In this document: piece by piece, positions 42,846-57,015 of the stretch
How the letters are laid out: each line of letters starts with the position of its first letter
Numbering within the stretch: position 1 is the first letter of the stretch
NCBI GenBank assembly: GCA_047495785.1
Contig: JBLDXI010000003.1
Location: 4,216,001-4,280,000, forward strand
Source of the DNA: Lepidodermella squamata
Lineage: Eukaryota; Gastrotricha
Reading direction: 5' to 3'
DNA length: 64,000 nucleotides
Notes under the pieces: model-generated
What the model saw: only the letters and a program-made list of their open reading frames with translations
The model's database searches: none
Told to the model about the DNA's origin: nothing
Program-made: the position numbers and the translations under genes

Positions 42846-45608
42846 GTTGTTATTAGAGCTTAGTGTGTTAATAGTATACCGAAGGTCCTAGTATATAATG
42901 AATAATGAATAAGATTGACTTGCACAAGAAGGCAGGATTCGAATTTTGCTTGACTTTGCTAGCAAGAACTAAGAACTAAAATGAGAGAGGAGTTTTCCAC
43001 ACCTTATGATGTTTCTTTTGCAGAGAAAATTCTAGGAATGTCGAACAAACCCGAGGCTGCGCCGCTTCTCAAAACGCGGCTCTTCGTTGTTCGGCCATTG
43101 TTCAAAATTCAAAAAACGCGCGCAAAGTGAATAATTTTAAAATTTAAAATTGATATAAAAAATTAGCTTTGAAAAATATTTCTCTTTTCTACATGAATTG
43201 GCATGCTGTCCTGGCCGCAGTAGATTTTCAAAAAATGACCTAGAAAGACAGACGTTCGACGATAACCGGTGGCCGCTAGCCTAGTTAACCGGACATTTCG
43301 TCCGTTGATGATTGATCAGCAATATGTATTGACAAGATCAGAGTAAGAAGCACTGTGGTTCACGTATCAACTCGAGCGTATAGACTCCAGGCCAAGAAAT
43401 GAAAATGGAATAATAAGGATAGAAATGACTGTTGATTTTTTTCGTTAGGGTATTTTCATCAATCCACTTCAAACCTCAGACATACCGCCGAAGCGCAGTT
43501 CCCAGAAAATGGTGAATCTTCATTGGTGAGATATCTCTCGTGGCGTATCACACTATGATTTTTTAGCTATAGCCATATTTTTTACCAAAAAATCATTGCG
43601 GTTAACCGGCTTCAAATTTATGACAACACGATAATGGCAAATTGCCCTAACATCTGGCGCATAGCTCTTTGGGAGTTAGCACCAAATATAAAAATTCACT
43701 CAATACACCCAACAATTTATTTGAATAAAAATGACGAGCGCTGTATTATCTGTAACGTCTCTTATTATTATTATTTAGCTCATCTCGACACTTTGATTGG
43801 TTTCTCACAGCGAATGCCAACATACAATACGCTTTTATCGATCTCAAAACCATTCCTTCAATCTTTACCCCGAAATATTTCATTTAAAAAGTTATTATTA
43901 TCACTAACGCGGCGCGCCTGTTTTTCTGCTAGCGTCATTGCTAGCTTCGGCCCTCTGTACCTCAAAGTTTACCATGAGGTCTCTAAATTCGCAATGCTCG
44001 TATTTTTGCCCTTATGCCACCATTACCAAAGCAATGCCCAGTAGCTTCAAATTTCGTATGAAAACATTATTCCTATTGGGAAGAGCTGACATAAGCTACT
44101 GTATAGCCTAGCCTGTCGTGAAAAATCAACAATATCGATTGTTTCAGTTTGTAAAATATATTCCTCTCAATTAGTATGCAATAAATATAGCACGAGCATA
44201 TCGCAATTCTGGCTTGTCTCAATACATGCGGGGGAATAAGAGCAATTTATTGCTTACAAACACTCAAAAAGTCGCGAGCCGAATAACTTGCGCTGTACAT
44301 GTCAGGACTAGCATTAGGTACCAGATGTTCTTAGAGCGCTCTGTATTTTTTGGCTATATATTTGTGCTTCGCTGATATCCTGCGCTCAAGCAGTTCATAA
44401 AATATTCGATATACTCAGCACGACAGCGTTTTTGCGGCTACGAATGAAATTAAAATAGTCTGAACAAGACATGATTTATGACTATATTATGTACAGTGGG
44501 CTGTGAAAACATAATTAACAAGAATTTACTCCTTTATCATGCGCATATTAGAATCCGCACTGAATATGCCCAATATTTGTTTTACATTATTTTCAATTGG
44601 AGGAGTACACGCCATATTATATAATACATGCGCCAAAATACACATCCTTTTATACGATATTTTGCGCGCTGTCGTTGGATCCAATTTGAAATGTGACGCT
44701 ATTATTTTCTGAATGAAATATCGAGCAAAATGGCACGCTCTCCTAAGCCGTAAAGCGTGTACAACACATTTATTTTTTAGAATTTCCTGGATAAAGCCGT
44801 TGTTGTGTAAAATCCATATAAAAAAATGAAAAATTAGCTTTTACTGTAATTGCGTGCTCGCTGCTATATTTCCGCGCGTTTTTTTGTTTTATAGTCGTAG
44901 GGCTTTGCCATTCATAGTACAAGAAAAGAACGTCTTAGACTTGTTGCAGGGGAAGGTCTACAAGGCGCGGTTTTTATGCCTTTACCCTGGAGGAAAATGT
45001 AGGCCTCATTAAATTCCTCGTTTTATTTTGTCGATTGGACGTCACGCTAATTATGACATCGCATTATTGTCAATATTTCGTGTCGAGACCTGTTTAAAAA
45101 TTATTTTACTCATGCTTATTTTATACTGTCAGGTAAAGTCAATGAGATCCATTAGTAAATAGAGGGCGAGGTGCCTCAAACTCACTGCGAATGTGTATTT
45201 ATCATCTATAGGGAAAATCATCGATTTTTATTTTTGTAGGTTCATTTGTGTCGAATTCTCACTTGTCAAGAATCGCATAAGTTATGATAGATGCGCAAAA
45301 CTCTCGTCGCCATTCATATGATAGACGCGCGCTGTGATAATAAAAATCGCGAGCCTCAAAAATGAAAATACGCAGCCTGTGACTACAAATTTTTAAAACT
45401 TGGCACGTGCCGTAGCGCCGGCTTGAAATTATTAAATTAGTCTATTCGCCTCATCAACCGAAATGATTTACAGCCTAGAAACCAACGAGCGAGGTTTCAC
45501 CATCTCACCTGAATGCGACGGTTCATTTTCAGAAATTACTGGCATAATTCAGCTGGATTTCTATTAATTTTTTAGAATTATATTGGATTTTTTATTTTAT
45601 TTTATTTC
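42846..45608. other. Large intergenic region, no supported gene
   Basis: 2.8 kb, AT-rich. A GTTAACCGG motif recurs near 43285 and 43600, and CCGGACATTTCGTCCG near 43291 is a short palindrome. A 136-codon frame at 43634-44044 has no splice or homology support. The 5' exon(s) and promoter of the TBC gene should lie toward the right end. Confidence 0.45.
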
Positions 45609-48600
45609 ATGCGTTTGCAGTCCGGTTATTTGTTACATCGCGAGGGCCGATCGGCCGGCGGTCCTCCTGCGATGACTCCTTTTCGAACGTCATGGATTGT
45701 CCTGGAACAGCCGGCTATCAATCAACTTCGACTTGAATTTTACAACTCTCGTGACGAATGCGAAGGCACGGGAAGTCACCCACAGCTAAAATCACCGTTC
45801 CGCTTCATTGAATTCAACGCCGACGATGCTGTTTCGGTAATGACCTGCTACAAGGGCGCCATGTTCCGGCTGCTGCGAACCCGCCCCGCCGCTAATTCAT
45901 TCGAGGGCGTAGTCGAGCATGTCATCGACGAATTCGAGCCATTATCCCCCTCGACACCACCTGCGGGTCAGTGGGTTAAAGCTATTTCGAGTGTCCTAGT
46001 AACAAGTGGCAATTACGCGCCCATGTCGAATAAGGTCACGCCCGAGCTGCTGCTACCCCCGGCCGCGACGTCGACACCGCGCCAGTCTCGTAAACAAATG
46101 CCAGCTCAAATGACGGCGGTAAATGGCAGCGGAGATTCTCACAGTGAAATATTCTCAAAATCGCATAGCAAAACTAATAGCGACTTCTCGGCGATTAACT
46201 TCGACTCAGAACACGCGATTAGCCACCCGTCGCGCTCGTCCGGCCTTGGTGATTCCAATAACAACTCGTCCACAAATATTTACAATTTGCTCGAGTTGGT
46301 TCAATCACAGCGGGCTGAAATTGCGAAATTAGAACGGTTATTAGGCGCCAATAACAGCCGCGATGATTCAGGCGCGGAAAGCAGCGAAAATATTTCACAG
46401 GCGGAGCTTGAAATCTTTCGTCTTCACGACGTCGTGTTAAAATTTCGAAATCGACTGGGGGAAATTTCTGAAAAAACCGTCGCATCGACAACTGATAAAT
46501 TCAAGTGGCGTCAGGCTTATGTGCAATCCATCATCGGTGCCATGAAAATAGTCGTGATGGAGCAAAGATCTGTTGAAAAATTAGAATTGGGCCTGGCGAG
46601 TATTGATTTACACGCGGCTAATATTCAATCGCTGCTCAGTGAGGCGGAACTGCCGTCTCTTAACAAATTAGCAAGCGATGGCCGTTACGTTGACGATTTC
46701 GGGTTTGTTCATAAGTTTTCGAGCTCGAACCCTCACTCTGCTGATATTTTGAACTTCGCCGCCGGCCTGCTGATGGACCACTTCACGGCTCAAATTTGTT
46801 ATTCGATGGAAAATGAAACTTTCTGGAAAATTCACATTGATATGAACAAGCCGTTGAACGAAGCCGCTCTTGAGTCGGCGCTTCTTCACCGGCGCTATAT
46901 TCCAGAACGAATGAGGCCTGAAATTTGGCGATTATTGCTTCAAACCGACGTCCAAGCTGCGAGGTCGAAACATAGAACTGACTATTACTCGTTGCTAGCA
47001 AGAAGCGCCGGGTTTTTCGGGGATCTTGAGACGGATTCTAGTTTTCTAGACAGCGCCTTGACGTTGTTAACTGGAGGTGCTAGCCCGTCGACTTCGTCAC
47101 CAATGGATGAAAATGGCGCGATGAGTTCGACTTTTCTCGACGACTCTTCCGTTGCCGCTAATAACGCTGTCCGCCGCCAGATTTTGGTCGATATTAGGCG
47201 GACTCTGCCGAATAATATCCACTTCGGACGTGAGGGGCGGGGTTTGACCAGTCTTTACCGCGTTCTAGTTTCATTCGCCCGGCACAAACCTCAACTTGGC
47301 TATTGCCAAGGTGCGTAGATTTTTTCGTGTGAAATTTCGAAGATTTTTGAAAATTTAATTTCAATAGGGATCAATTTTATTGCTGCTGTTTTGTTGCTGT
47401 TGTTGGATAACGAGGAGGAGGTTTTCTGGTCTTTAGTGGTGTTGACCGACAATGATCGCTACTTTGGTATTCGGCAATTCGATAGCAGGTAAACCTATTA
47501 TTGGCAAGAACAATTCGGGCAGGCCGAGTGCGCACCTTTTGAAACAACTACAACAAAAAAATGTTGTTTTCCGAGGTTTTCCGATCGAGCTTAACAAATG
47601 AATCTTACTACTAGGAATTGCACAGCCGCGCCTTCGTTTTGAAGTCAAATACCAATTTCAAATATCGAATTTATTAAGTAGTGACTATCTTCATTAAATC
47701 TTAAAAAATCTAAAATAGAAAAAATCCTGGGTGGAACCTAAATTTGGACTGAATATTTAAAATGAAAAATATCATGGATTTCAGGCTAACTGGGGCTCGA
47801 GCTGATCAGAAGCTGATCGTCAGGCTAATGTCGAAGCATTTGCCGCAGCTTCACCGGCACATTGAAAAATACGGTACCGACCTATCGACTTGCTTCATTC
47901 CATGGCTCATGTGCGGTTTCTACGACTGCGTTCCATTCCGAACCCTCCTCCGTATCTGGGACTACTTCTTCATGGCTGGCTACAGCGTTTTCTACCGAGT
48001 AGCCGTTGCTTTAATGAAAGTGCAAGAGCATTCGCTGCTCGAAATCACCGATCCGACGCTTATATTGAAGCATATCAAACTCTTCCCGCATCTCTGCCAT
48101 GACTTCGCGTATCTGTTGAAGGTCGCTTTCGAAGATCTTCAAACCAGTGAACCGTGGCCGTCGTGGGAAGAGTTGCTCAATCAACGGCGGAAAATTATCA
48201 AGGCCATTGAGAAACAAGACATTGCCGCGTCGATGGCTCTACGTCGTCGCCGAACTCCTTCCAGACTATCGCTAACCTCCATGTCTAGCACTACCAACAA
48301 CGCAGCTACAACCCCGTCACCGAGTCTGCCCACAACAATCGGACCAACATTTGTCACAATTGTCGAGGCTGACAAGTATCCGGATGTTTTGGCTACGTCA
48401 TCCCGTTTATTCGTTTGGGTCGACGATCCTGTTTCATCGGCGTCTCTGTTGTACCTTATCACGACGGAAAATGGCGGTAGCAACGGCCATTCGAATGACT
48501 CAAGCTACGACGTTCTATCGACTACGACCATGCCAGGGTTTCCTACTAACGAATCACCCATCAACGCTTCGGCGAATTTAATGACCCGTTTAAATGGCCA

Positions 48601-50926
48601 TCTGATTTTGACCTTTACGCAGTATCGCCACAACCGTGCCTTGATTTCGACGGTTCAATCTACGTCGCTAGGGTGTCTAGATCTGGAGACTGGCCGCGTG
48701 ATCTGGAGCTTTGTCCCATCCAGCGCGAATGAAGATGATCTGTACGCGGTGACAATGATGGATCCGAAAAATGACACACTTTACGCGATAACGCAGTTCG
48801 GTACAATCGTAGTTCTGCCCTGCTCGAAAATGCCAGCGTCTGATGTGACAGCTGAGTCGCTGAAACAACTCACGACCTCGGCTTTCCGACTCTTTACAGC
48901 TTCGCCTATCACATGTGCAGCAATTTTGTCGTTCACTGATTCAGACAACAATCCCAAGTCGATATTGCTGATTGGCGCCGGTTCGTTTGTATATCGTATT
49001 GATCTCAACAACACGGCCGATCGAGCGCCGAGTGACGTTGCGAAGATTCACATTCCACTGACGAGGTCCAGCGATTCAGATGCGAAACAAATGGAGGAAG
49101 ATATGAGTGATGTCAGCCTAGTCAGGCAAATTGTCTCTGCACAAACTGCTGTTAATTCGGACAAAGGTTCGATTACTCGATAAAATTATTTTCCTTGGAC
49201 TAATGTTATAGTTTCAGATTTACTGTTCTGGTGGGCGCTGTGCGACGGCTCGCCGTGCTTGATTCTATACGCTATGAGAAAATCGAATCCTTTGCATTGC
49301 CAGATTTTAACAACACTCAGCGGGACAAGTTGCTCGGTAAATCTTTTTCTCTAAATATTGGCTTTTTTGTTAAAATTTCGAACATGGCAATCGAATAATA
49401 ATCAGCTATCCCCTACTACTGGTCATTTCCGATCGAGTGGTTTGTTGCCGAGTGCGAAAAATGCGCCTCAAGTAATTTGAGAAGGGCTTTTGTGGTTGAT
49501 TTTTGCCCCGAATTTTTAGTAAAGCGCTATACTTCATTTAGGCTTTCTACCCCTGAATTTTATGTTTATATGCTGAGTGTTTCTATTATTTCCAGTCGCT
49601 TCGAATTTCTTTTAATTATTCTATTATAAAATTGAGATTTTCTTCATTTATTTCCAGCCGAATTGTATAATGCTGCTTCCGAGGCCTTCTGCTCGAACTA
49701 TGTCAAGTTGCGAGCCAGCTCAAAACCACGAGGGAATTTCAATAACGTTCAGCAATGCCTCATCGGCGAGTTGCGACGATAGCGATTCGGCGAAGGGTGC
49801 GGAATCTGAATTCGAAGGCCTGCTAGTTGGCTGGCCCAACGGATCTATTTTTCAATGGCACATCAACACCGAGAGACTGTCGTCTTTGTTGGCTAATATG
49901 TCAGCGCCGAGCTTGGACAATTCGACAAACAACTTTCCTTGCAACTGCGGTTGCATTCTACAACCGAGCATTAGCTTGCTACCTTCGGCGCCCAAGTCTT
50001 TCCAAGTTCAATTGTCCTTCCAAAAAGGAGCTCCTTTTGCTTCTGATTCTGACAATGACGTATGGTTTTCGAATTATAATAATTCATAAAATATATTCAA
50101 TGACATTTGTAGAGCGGTAAAAACATTTTGTCCGCAGTGCGGAAGGCTTTTGTGTCGGCTTTTCTGCCTTCGTTATCTAAAAATAACAGCAAGCAGCAAT
50201 TGCTCACTCCAGGGACGTCGAAAACTGGCTCAGCTTCGATGCCTTCTGTGATTACGGCTCCACCGCGTTTTCTACCTACGCGGCAATCTCGCCGCATGCC
50301 GAACCGAAACGGATCGTTTCTGTATTCGACTAGAATCGTTAATTCAACAGCAAATCAAACCGATGCGTCTCAGATTGAAAACACGAGTGATCCTAGCGTG
50401 TCATCGACCGGTCATATAAACCCTTTCTCGAGCACTTTCTCTTCTATCAACGCCAGCAATGGTGTTGAAAGCCCTTTCTCGCCTGTCTCCCCAGTTCGAG
50501 AGTGCAAAATGAACAACTGCTTTCGGCTTCTTTCTGTTTCAAATGTCTTCCGAAGTGACTGCCCTGTTAATTGGATGGCGATGACGCAATGTCATCAAAT
50601 GGGAAAGTAATATTTTTTCATAATTTTTCGGGTTCGCGTTTCAAATATCGGCATTCTCTGTTACAAGGTTGATATGGGCTTTCCAGTTGGAATGGTTGGT
50701 TTGCAAGGAGAACGCAGCCTCAACTCAGCAAGTCGCAATACTGCATATTGGCGACGAGTCAAATGGCATCGCTGAATCCCAGCCGAAAAAGGGCGATGCC
50801 TACTGCTACACCCCTAAATCAACGCGGCATTTGCCTAATTATTTCTTCTCACCCCAACAGCGCTATGACAATTGGAGGACGATAAACGTTGCGATGAAAC
50901 TTCAGCCCGAAAGTAAACCGTCTTGA
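45609..50926 (+). CDS. PH-TBC RabGAP (TBC1D2-like) with a long C-terminal extension
   Basis: Exons 45609-47310, 47368-47488, 47785-49166, 49218-49336, 49658-50059, 50113-50606 and 50668-50926 give up to 1492 residues. A PH domain opens the protein (SGYLLHREGR). A coiled-coil middle (about 215-240, 265-345) and a TBC domain follow, with both catalytic fingers: Arg in ILVDIRRT (531) and Gln in GYCQGI (567). This order matches TBC1D2/C. elegans TBC-2, which inactivate Rab7/Rab5-type GTPases. The third exon then runs without a break into about 750 more residues with beta-propeller-like stretches (LGCLDLETGRVIWSF, LLVGWPNGSIFQWHI), absent from TBC1D2. The start is uncertain: TTTGCAG precedes TCCGG at 45621, so the first ATG may be intronic and the true start further upstream. 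Confidence 0.8.
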
Positions 50927-53162
50927 ATAATTCTAAGATCATTGACTGTTTCACTTCTACATTTCCTATTGTCACGTGGATCGGAAAATTCGATTCCTTT
51001 GATATATTTTAACTTACTATATACTACATCTCCGGTGAATGTAAAACTCAAAAATGCGCAACTGGTACAGCAAGTCATATTATTTAATAAACTGTCTGAG
51101 CTAAAGGAGAAGGTTGTAATTATTGGAAATATCCCCGACGACCAGAAACAATCGCCTGAAATAAATCACTGTCTAATGGAACGTGGGAATAACAAAATCC
51201 CACGATAAATATACATCAAGCGTCAACTCTAAATTCCTCTCTCAAAAACCGCCCATCACCGCCCATCACCCATTCACAATAAGTCCAAGTCGACGCAAAT
51301 CCCCGCCAACCATTCAAAACGCTGAGCAAGTTAGCGGTCCTATCACCATTTCTTCAGCGCGAAATTTGCCGTGCTGAATGTGTCAAGGTGAAATTCGATC
51401 TCAGTTCGAGACATAACGCGTTGAATCTAGTTGAGATCTTCGAACAGAACAGTCAATTTGACCGGATCAGCTTTGGTTGCGTGAGCACAGGCCAAAGGTG
51501 CTTCCGATCATTTTTCTCACTTCATGGATTATTCGTGACATGTAATAAATTGCCCTGGCTCCTGGTTTGAACCCCTTTCGCAAAAGCACCAGACTTTACT
51601 TATGACTTGTGACCAGGAATGCGCATTTCAACATCCCAGATCCCCGATGTAAAGAAATTTGGAACCTGCCCAATGCGGCGCACTACTGACTAGGTCTATC
51701 GGCTAGGCATGGTGTCTCTTTCAACATATAACTAAAACCCAAGTCAATAAGAGTGGAAGTATACCTATTCTTCAGGAATCATTGAACCAGCGCGTAACTT
51801 CCAGACTTGCGCAACCACATAGTTTCATGCAACACAAACTACTTTTAATTTGTTGTTAAAATAATATAAATAATTTAAAATATATGATTAGTACTGATTA
51901 TGTATAAATATTATAAATTATGTTGTCTTTCACAGTATTTCCGCTTTTCAAAACCGCCCGCGGCTCCTTGGCGTCTTACGGCTTTTGAGTTTTGGCATCA
52001 ATCTTCTAGATTTTAGACTGGCCCTTGGGACAATATCTGCGCAACGCCCTTAGCACATAGCACATAGACTGACTAAAGGTCCACTGTATGTTCTGTTTTC
52101 TGTTACCGGTTACCGGTCACTCTTATAACGACCACGATCACGCGACCGCTATTTAAGATGGAGCTTTGCTCAAGCCGTGCATTTAAGACTACTTGCGTCT
52201 ATGAACCGGTAATTGGCGCTTGGCAGTAGTATTCTATTCGTATCATTTTCGCGTGGTGTTACTTGTTTATTTTCGTATGTTCCTGCTTTTCCAATCATGA
52301 CTTGGAAATGCCCACTTTCCCGTTATTGCAGCCTTTAGAGCGTAAGTCGTGTTGAGTTATCCGTTTACCGTAGCTTACTGTAGGGGGTAGCGGGTTAGAC
52401 CTAATGTGTAATATGTCATATTCAGGAATCATATCCACATACAACATACAGTCATCTACCATGCTAGCTCAATAAAAGATATGTCTTGGACCGGTTCATG
52501 AGCCTCGAAAACTTCGTCGCCAGAAATCTGGAAAGAGCTGGTTACACAAAATGAATTGCATGGACTTACAACCAGGCAGCTTCTTCAATCTCTCGGAAGC
52601 CCTGATATTAGTGGGATTTTACATATTGCATGGTTAATTCCAACGTTAAATCTGATCCTATGAATTGGTTTTATATTGTGTGTTATTATGTGAGCTCCCC
52701 ACCTACCACCATTGACAGGCATTATAACGTTCAGGCCTCTTATGACCCATGAAACTTGTTATCTTAGTTCGAAAAAGTAACAAAACTGGCTGCCATCCAC
52801 GCAATATGCATCGGTGTCAGTACAGTACCGATTATCAAAGCCAAGACCCTTTCGGATTCCTTTTTCGATTTTTTTACTGAAGCTCCAATGATCTGTAGCG
52901 CCGGGCCTTTCACAAATTCAAATTGCAAAACATTGGACTAGTTCAATCTTCGCTGTTTTTTGCGCTCCTAAATCACCGCACGCTTCCCTAATAGCTTGAT
53001 GTTCCGGCGATGTGTATGCACTGCAGTAACGCCCTCAACCTGTCAAACTTCTCCCATAAAGTAATTCGTTGGGCTTCAATAAGAATATTCCTCTTTTTCA
53101 ATCTAGGATTGATGTCATTGTTTATGCCTGGCTTAATTTGTTAATGTCTTGGCGATGATGAC
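50927..53162. other. Large intergenic region
   Basis: 2.2 kb with no supported exon. It contains a CGCCCATCAC short tandem repeat near 51250-51270, an AT-rich low-complexity run at about 51840-51925 and an ACCGGTTACCGGT motif near 52105. Confidence 0.5.
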
Positions 53163-56100
53163 ATGGGCAATTGTTTGAAATCGAGCGAGTCATCTGGTAA
53201 TCGTGGCAAGCACGTCCCCTACAAAACTCGTGCATTTAGTGGCGAATCTCCATCATCATCCGGAGATACGCATCCCACACCATCCGACAGTGCTGCTGCT
53301 TCTGTCAGAAGCAATGTCCTTGGAAATTCTCATTCCAATGCTTTGATTCTTCAGAATGGATCTCTGCAGTCGGCGAACTTCTTTAAAGACAGCAAAAGCA
53401 ACGGAAGCGGTTTAATCGGCAATAATAGCACGAGCAATGCGTTTGGTATGTTCAATCCAATTTGTTTGTTTATATTAGCAATTTTGCTTCTCGCTGGCAA
53501 ATTTTATTTGGTTGAAAATCGGTATTAATGTGGTGGCGTTAGGTCATTTGAGGTTATGCTTTCCATTCGCTATCAGCGGTACTCTTATTTATCATGCAAG
53601 CGTAGTTGCCATGACATTTGCGTTTGCCTTTTATTAAGCTTTCATGCCGAACACAAATTGCTATCATTTCTCGTGGCGACAATAGCAACCGTAACATATG
53701 AAAAGTGCATTGGTTTTGTTGTTATTGTTGCATTGTGCATTTGTTGCTACGCGGCGGCAGTGTCCTGGTGGCCGGATGGAACTTCCACTGAACTCTCATA
53801 GTCCTCATTACTGGGTACTTCAAGTGAGTAATAGCCGTGAGAGCTTTGGTGATATACGAGCTCAGGTGGTATAAACGTAGTAGTACTATTTAGTTGGTCA
53901 AGCAAATAGTGTCAGAGAAAGAGAGATAGGAGGGACTCGCCTCTCTACCAGGATCTAGGCTGCTGTTTTATTGTCGTTATTACGGTCGCGTTTGATGACG
54001 TCTTAGATCTTACCCGTCTCCTCGCTCTGGGTAAATGACCGCGTATGGGTTCGTTTGCTGGTTCATTACAGCGTTGCCTTGTTCAAATTTCTCGGACCGT
54101 TGTTGCTGTGCGCGCGCGCTCGCTTGCTCGATGTGTATTTACTGTTTCCTGCGTAGCGCCATGGCAAGGCCTTCCATTTAGTACAACTACGACTACCTAC
54201 AATTGTGTCGTCATCGCTTTCACCTAAAACTACGTCGCCCATCCGCTTGTTTGGCTAGCCCGATGCGAAAAGTCAGAGCCGTCGCGAGTTGCCGTTTCGC
54301 GACTCGCGCGCGCATTGCGTGTGTCGCCTGCGCGCGAGCAGATGTTGTTTGTGGCGAGCGAAAGAATAAACACAAAAATTTACATTTCTACATGTTGTTA
54401 TTTATTAGAAGGCGACGACGGTGTGAAAATACATCTTTTCCTTCATTCACCTTGCATGAGGCGGATAGGCTAATACTGTAATGACTCGAAAGGTTAGTTG
54501 CTCGCTTTTATCGCGCTCGCTCGTGCGACACAATTGCGCTGCGGAAAAAGTGCGGTAGTAAATAATAAATCAATACTGGTGGTTTCGTCATCACTGCCGC
54601 TTGCATGTGGACGTTGCAGATTCGGTGTTATTTTAACATTACCAACCACTGTTTTTGTCACGCTTCAAAAGGCAGCGACTTTTTAGCACTTGCATTATTA
54701 ATGAATATCGCCGCCTGAAAAATTTGTAGTTGTTCGTTAGTTTTGACCCGGCGCGTGCGGTGCGGCAAACATACCTATCCACCTGCCATGCTTGCCGACA
54801 TTCCGAGACGTTCAAGTTGTGTTATTGTTCTTATTATTACTACGGCGCGCGCGCGGCTGGTGATGTTATGTTTGGCGGCGAGTTAAATTTAGCGAAAAGA
54901 TAGACGCACCACGCTCCTAATTTGTAACGCGCCGGGGCTTTCACACAAAATAATTTCCATCTGTGGCCCGTGAAATCCCGACGGCGTCTCTGCCTCGCAC
55001 GTATTTCACGCTGAAGTGCCTTGCCCTCGCGTTTGTTTGGGTATTACCAAAGACCCCACCTTAATGTTTGCAGAGAAAACTGAGTTGTAAGATTTCAAAT
55101 TAACTCATTAGTTCCTGTTTCGCGCCACTTGTCTCGCGCTTTTTATTGCCGCGAGGTAACACGCGTTAATTAAGAATGAAAACGAAGAGTGTATAATAAC
55201 AAGAAGCTGTCAGGGCGCTGATGAGAAAATTAATCGATTTGTGTTTTGTTTGTGTATTAAGGCGGACGCAAACCGGCGTGTACGTGGTTCACAGCGCTCT
55301 ACGACTTCACACAACGTGCCGATGAAGAGGTCTCGTTCAAAACAGGCGACATTCTCGAGGCGAAGGCGAATTCGCGCGAAGAGAAAGGTTTCGTCTATGT
55401 TTTCAACCCGCGAACGGGTATGTCCGGTTGGGCGCCGATCAACTATTTGGCGGAAGACACGCGGCAACCGACAAGTCAAATGTACACAAACATTGAATGA
55501 AAATGATAATAATATTGAATTAAAATTTTGTTCGTCACATCAGATACTATTTCAACGTTAACCGCCGCAAGGCTGAAATTATGCTGATGAGACCAAATTT
55601 GTTTACGGGCACGTTCATTTTGCGGCCGTGCGCCGACCAGTCGGGCAACTACTTTGCGCTATCCGTTCGCAATGTTGACGAACGTGGCATGCCCGAAGTC
55701 AAACACTACAAAGTGCGCATGATGGACAACAACTACGGCTGCTACATCTCTCCGAAACGCACCTTCGATGACATCAGACGACTTGTAGATTTCTACTCAA
55801 GTACGTTTCAGTGACCTAATAAGTGACCTAATGAGGGCGCACAGACAAAAATTAAACACTTGAGAGGGAAATTCGCCGGGATGAGAAAGGAAAAATATTC
55901 AAAGCAAATTCGACGAGATACGAAATTTAAGGTGGATTTTTAATAATATTTTAATTTTCATTATTTTTTCTACAGCAAATAACATTCCCGGTATGTGCCG
56001 TCTAACTCAGAGCTTTCCTCACAATCCCCCGCAAGTACCGCTGCGTGACCTGAACATCCCGAAGGACCAAATCCAGCTAATCGACCGGCTCGGCCAGGGC

Positions 56101-57015
56101 AATTTCGGCGAGGTGTGGAAGGGCCAGTGGAAGACGCTGACCTGCGCCGTCAAGATGATCAAGTCGTCGAACAACAACGGCTCTGCGTCGAGTCCCACCT
56201 CGGACGACATGCTGATCACGGGCGACGGACTGCTGGCGGAAGCTGTCACCATGTCGGCGCTCTTCCACGACAACCTCGTCAAAATCATCGCCGTCTGCAT
56301 CGACGAGCCGCCGTTTTGGATCGTCACCGAACTCATGAACCGCGGCTCACTGCTCGACCTGCTGCGGTCGACCGAAGGCCGGCAGCAGCTCCGTTTCCCC
56401 GGCATGATCGACTGCCTGTACCAGGTCTCGTGCGGCATGGAATACCTCGAGCGCATGAAATTCTTGCACCGCGACCTTCGGGCCGCCAATGTCCTCGTCA
56501 ATGTCGACCACCCTCCTGCTTACGAGATCAAAATCGCCGATTTTGGCCTCGCTAGGCTCCTCGAAGAAGACGTCTACGAACCGAACGGCCGTGGCACGCG
56601 CTTCCCCATTAAATGGACAGCGCCCGAAGCTGCGCTGTACCGCCGCTTCTCGACAAAATCCGACGTGTGGTCGTTTGGCGTTCTCACGTACGAAATCGTC
56701 ACGTACGGAAAAACGCCCTACCCTGGAAAATCAGCGCAAGAAGTCATCGATTTCGTGGAACGGGGCGGCCGCATCGCGAGAGACGAATGTCGCTCCGAAG
56801 AGCCGCCTATGCAATGTCCCGAGCACCTCTATAGGGTGAGTAGTGCCATTTTTCTGCTGAAATATCAACTGATTTTTGTCTTTAATTTTTATCAGATAAT
56901 GCTGACATGTTGGCACCGCGAGCCAGACAAGCGGCCGACTTTCGAATTTTTACGCACGATATTCGAGAATTATTTCGAATCCACAGAAAGCCAGTACCGG
57001 GAAGCTCCGACCTAA
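53163..57015 (+). CDS. Divergent Src-family tyrosine kinase (SH3-SH2-kinase)
   Basis: Membrane-anchored signalling kinase. Exons 53163-53445, 55262-55481, 55544-55800, 55976-56835 and 56896-57015 give 579 residues. MGNC at the start suits myristoylation plus palmitoylation. The SH3 (about 98-158) has TALYDFT and GWAPINYL. The SH2 keeps the phosphotyrosine Arg (FILRP). The kinase has GQGNFGEVWKG, VAK-type lysine (CAVKMIK), HRDLRAAN (Src-type RAA), DFG, the activation-loop Tyr (LLEEDVYEP) and WTAPEA; the tail ESQYREAPT retains the Csk-site Tyr. Odd: the SH3 lacks the double Trp (GFVYVF where WW is usual), the SH2 starts YYF not WYF, and about 18 extra residues (SNNNGSASSPTSDDML...) lie between the catalytic lysine and helix C. 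Intron 1 is 1.8 kb, the longest in the window. Confidence 0.92.

Noticed and set aside
43634-44044. 136-codon plus-strand open frame
   Set aside because: AT-rich, no homology, no splice context, codon use unlike neighbouring genes.
51550-51580. GGTTTGAACCCC, tRNA B-box-like
   Set aside because: No matching A box or acceptor stem in the flanks.
53556-53801. 81-codon frame with a hydrophobic segment inside Src intron 1
   Set aside because: No acceptor or donor compatible with the Src frame and no homology; an alternative first exon is possible but unsupported.
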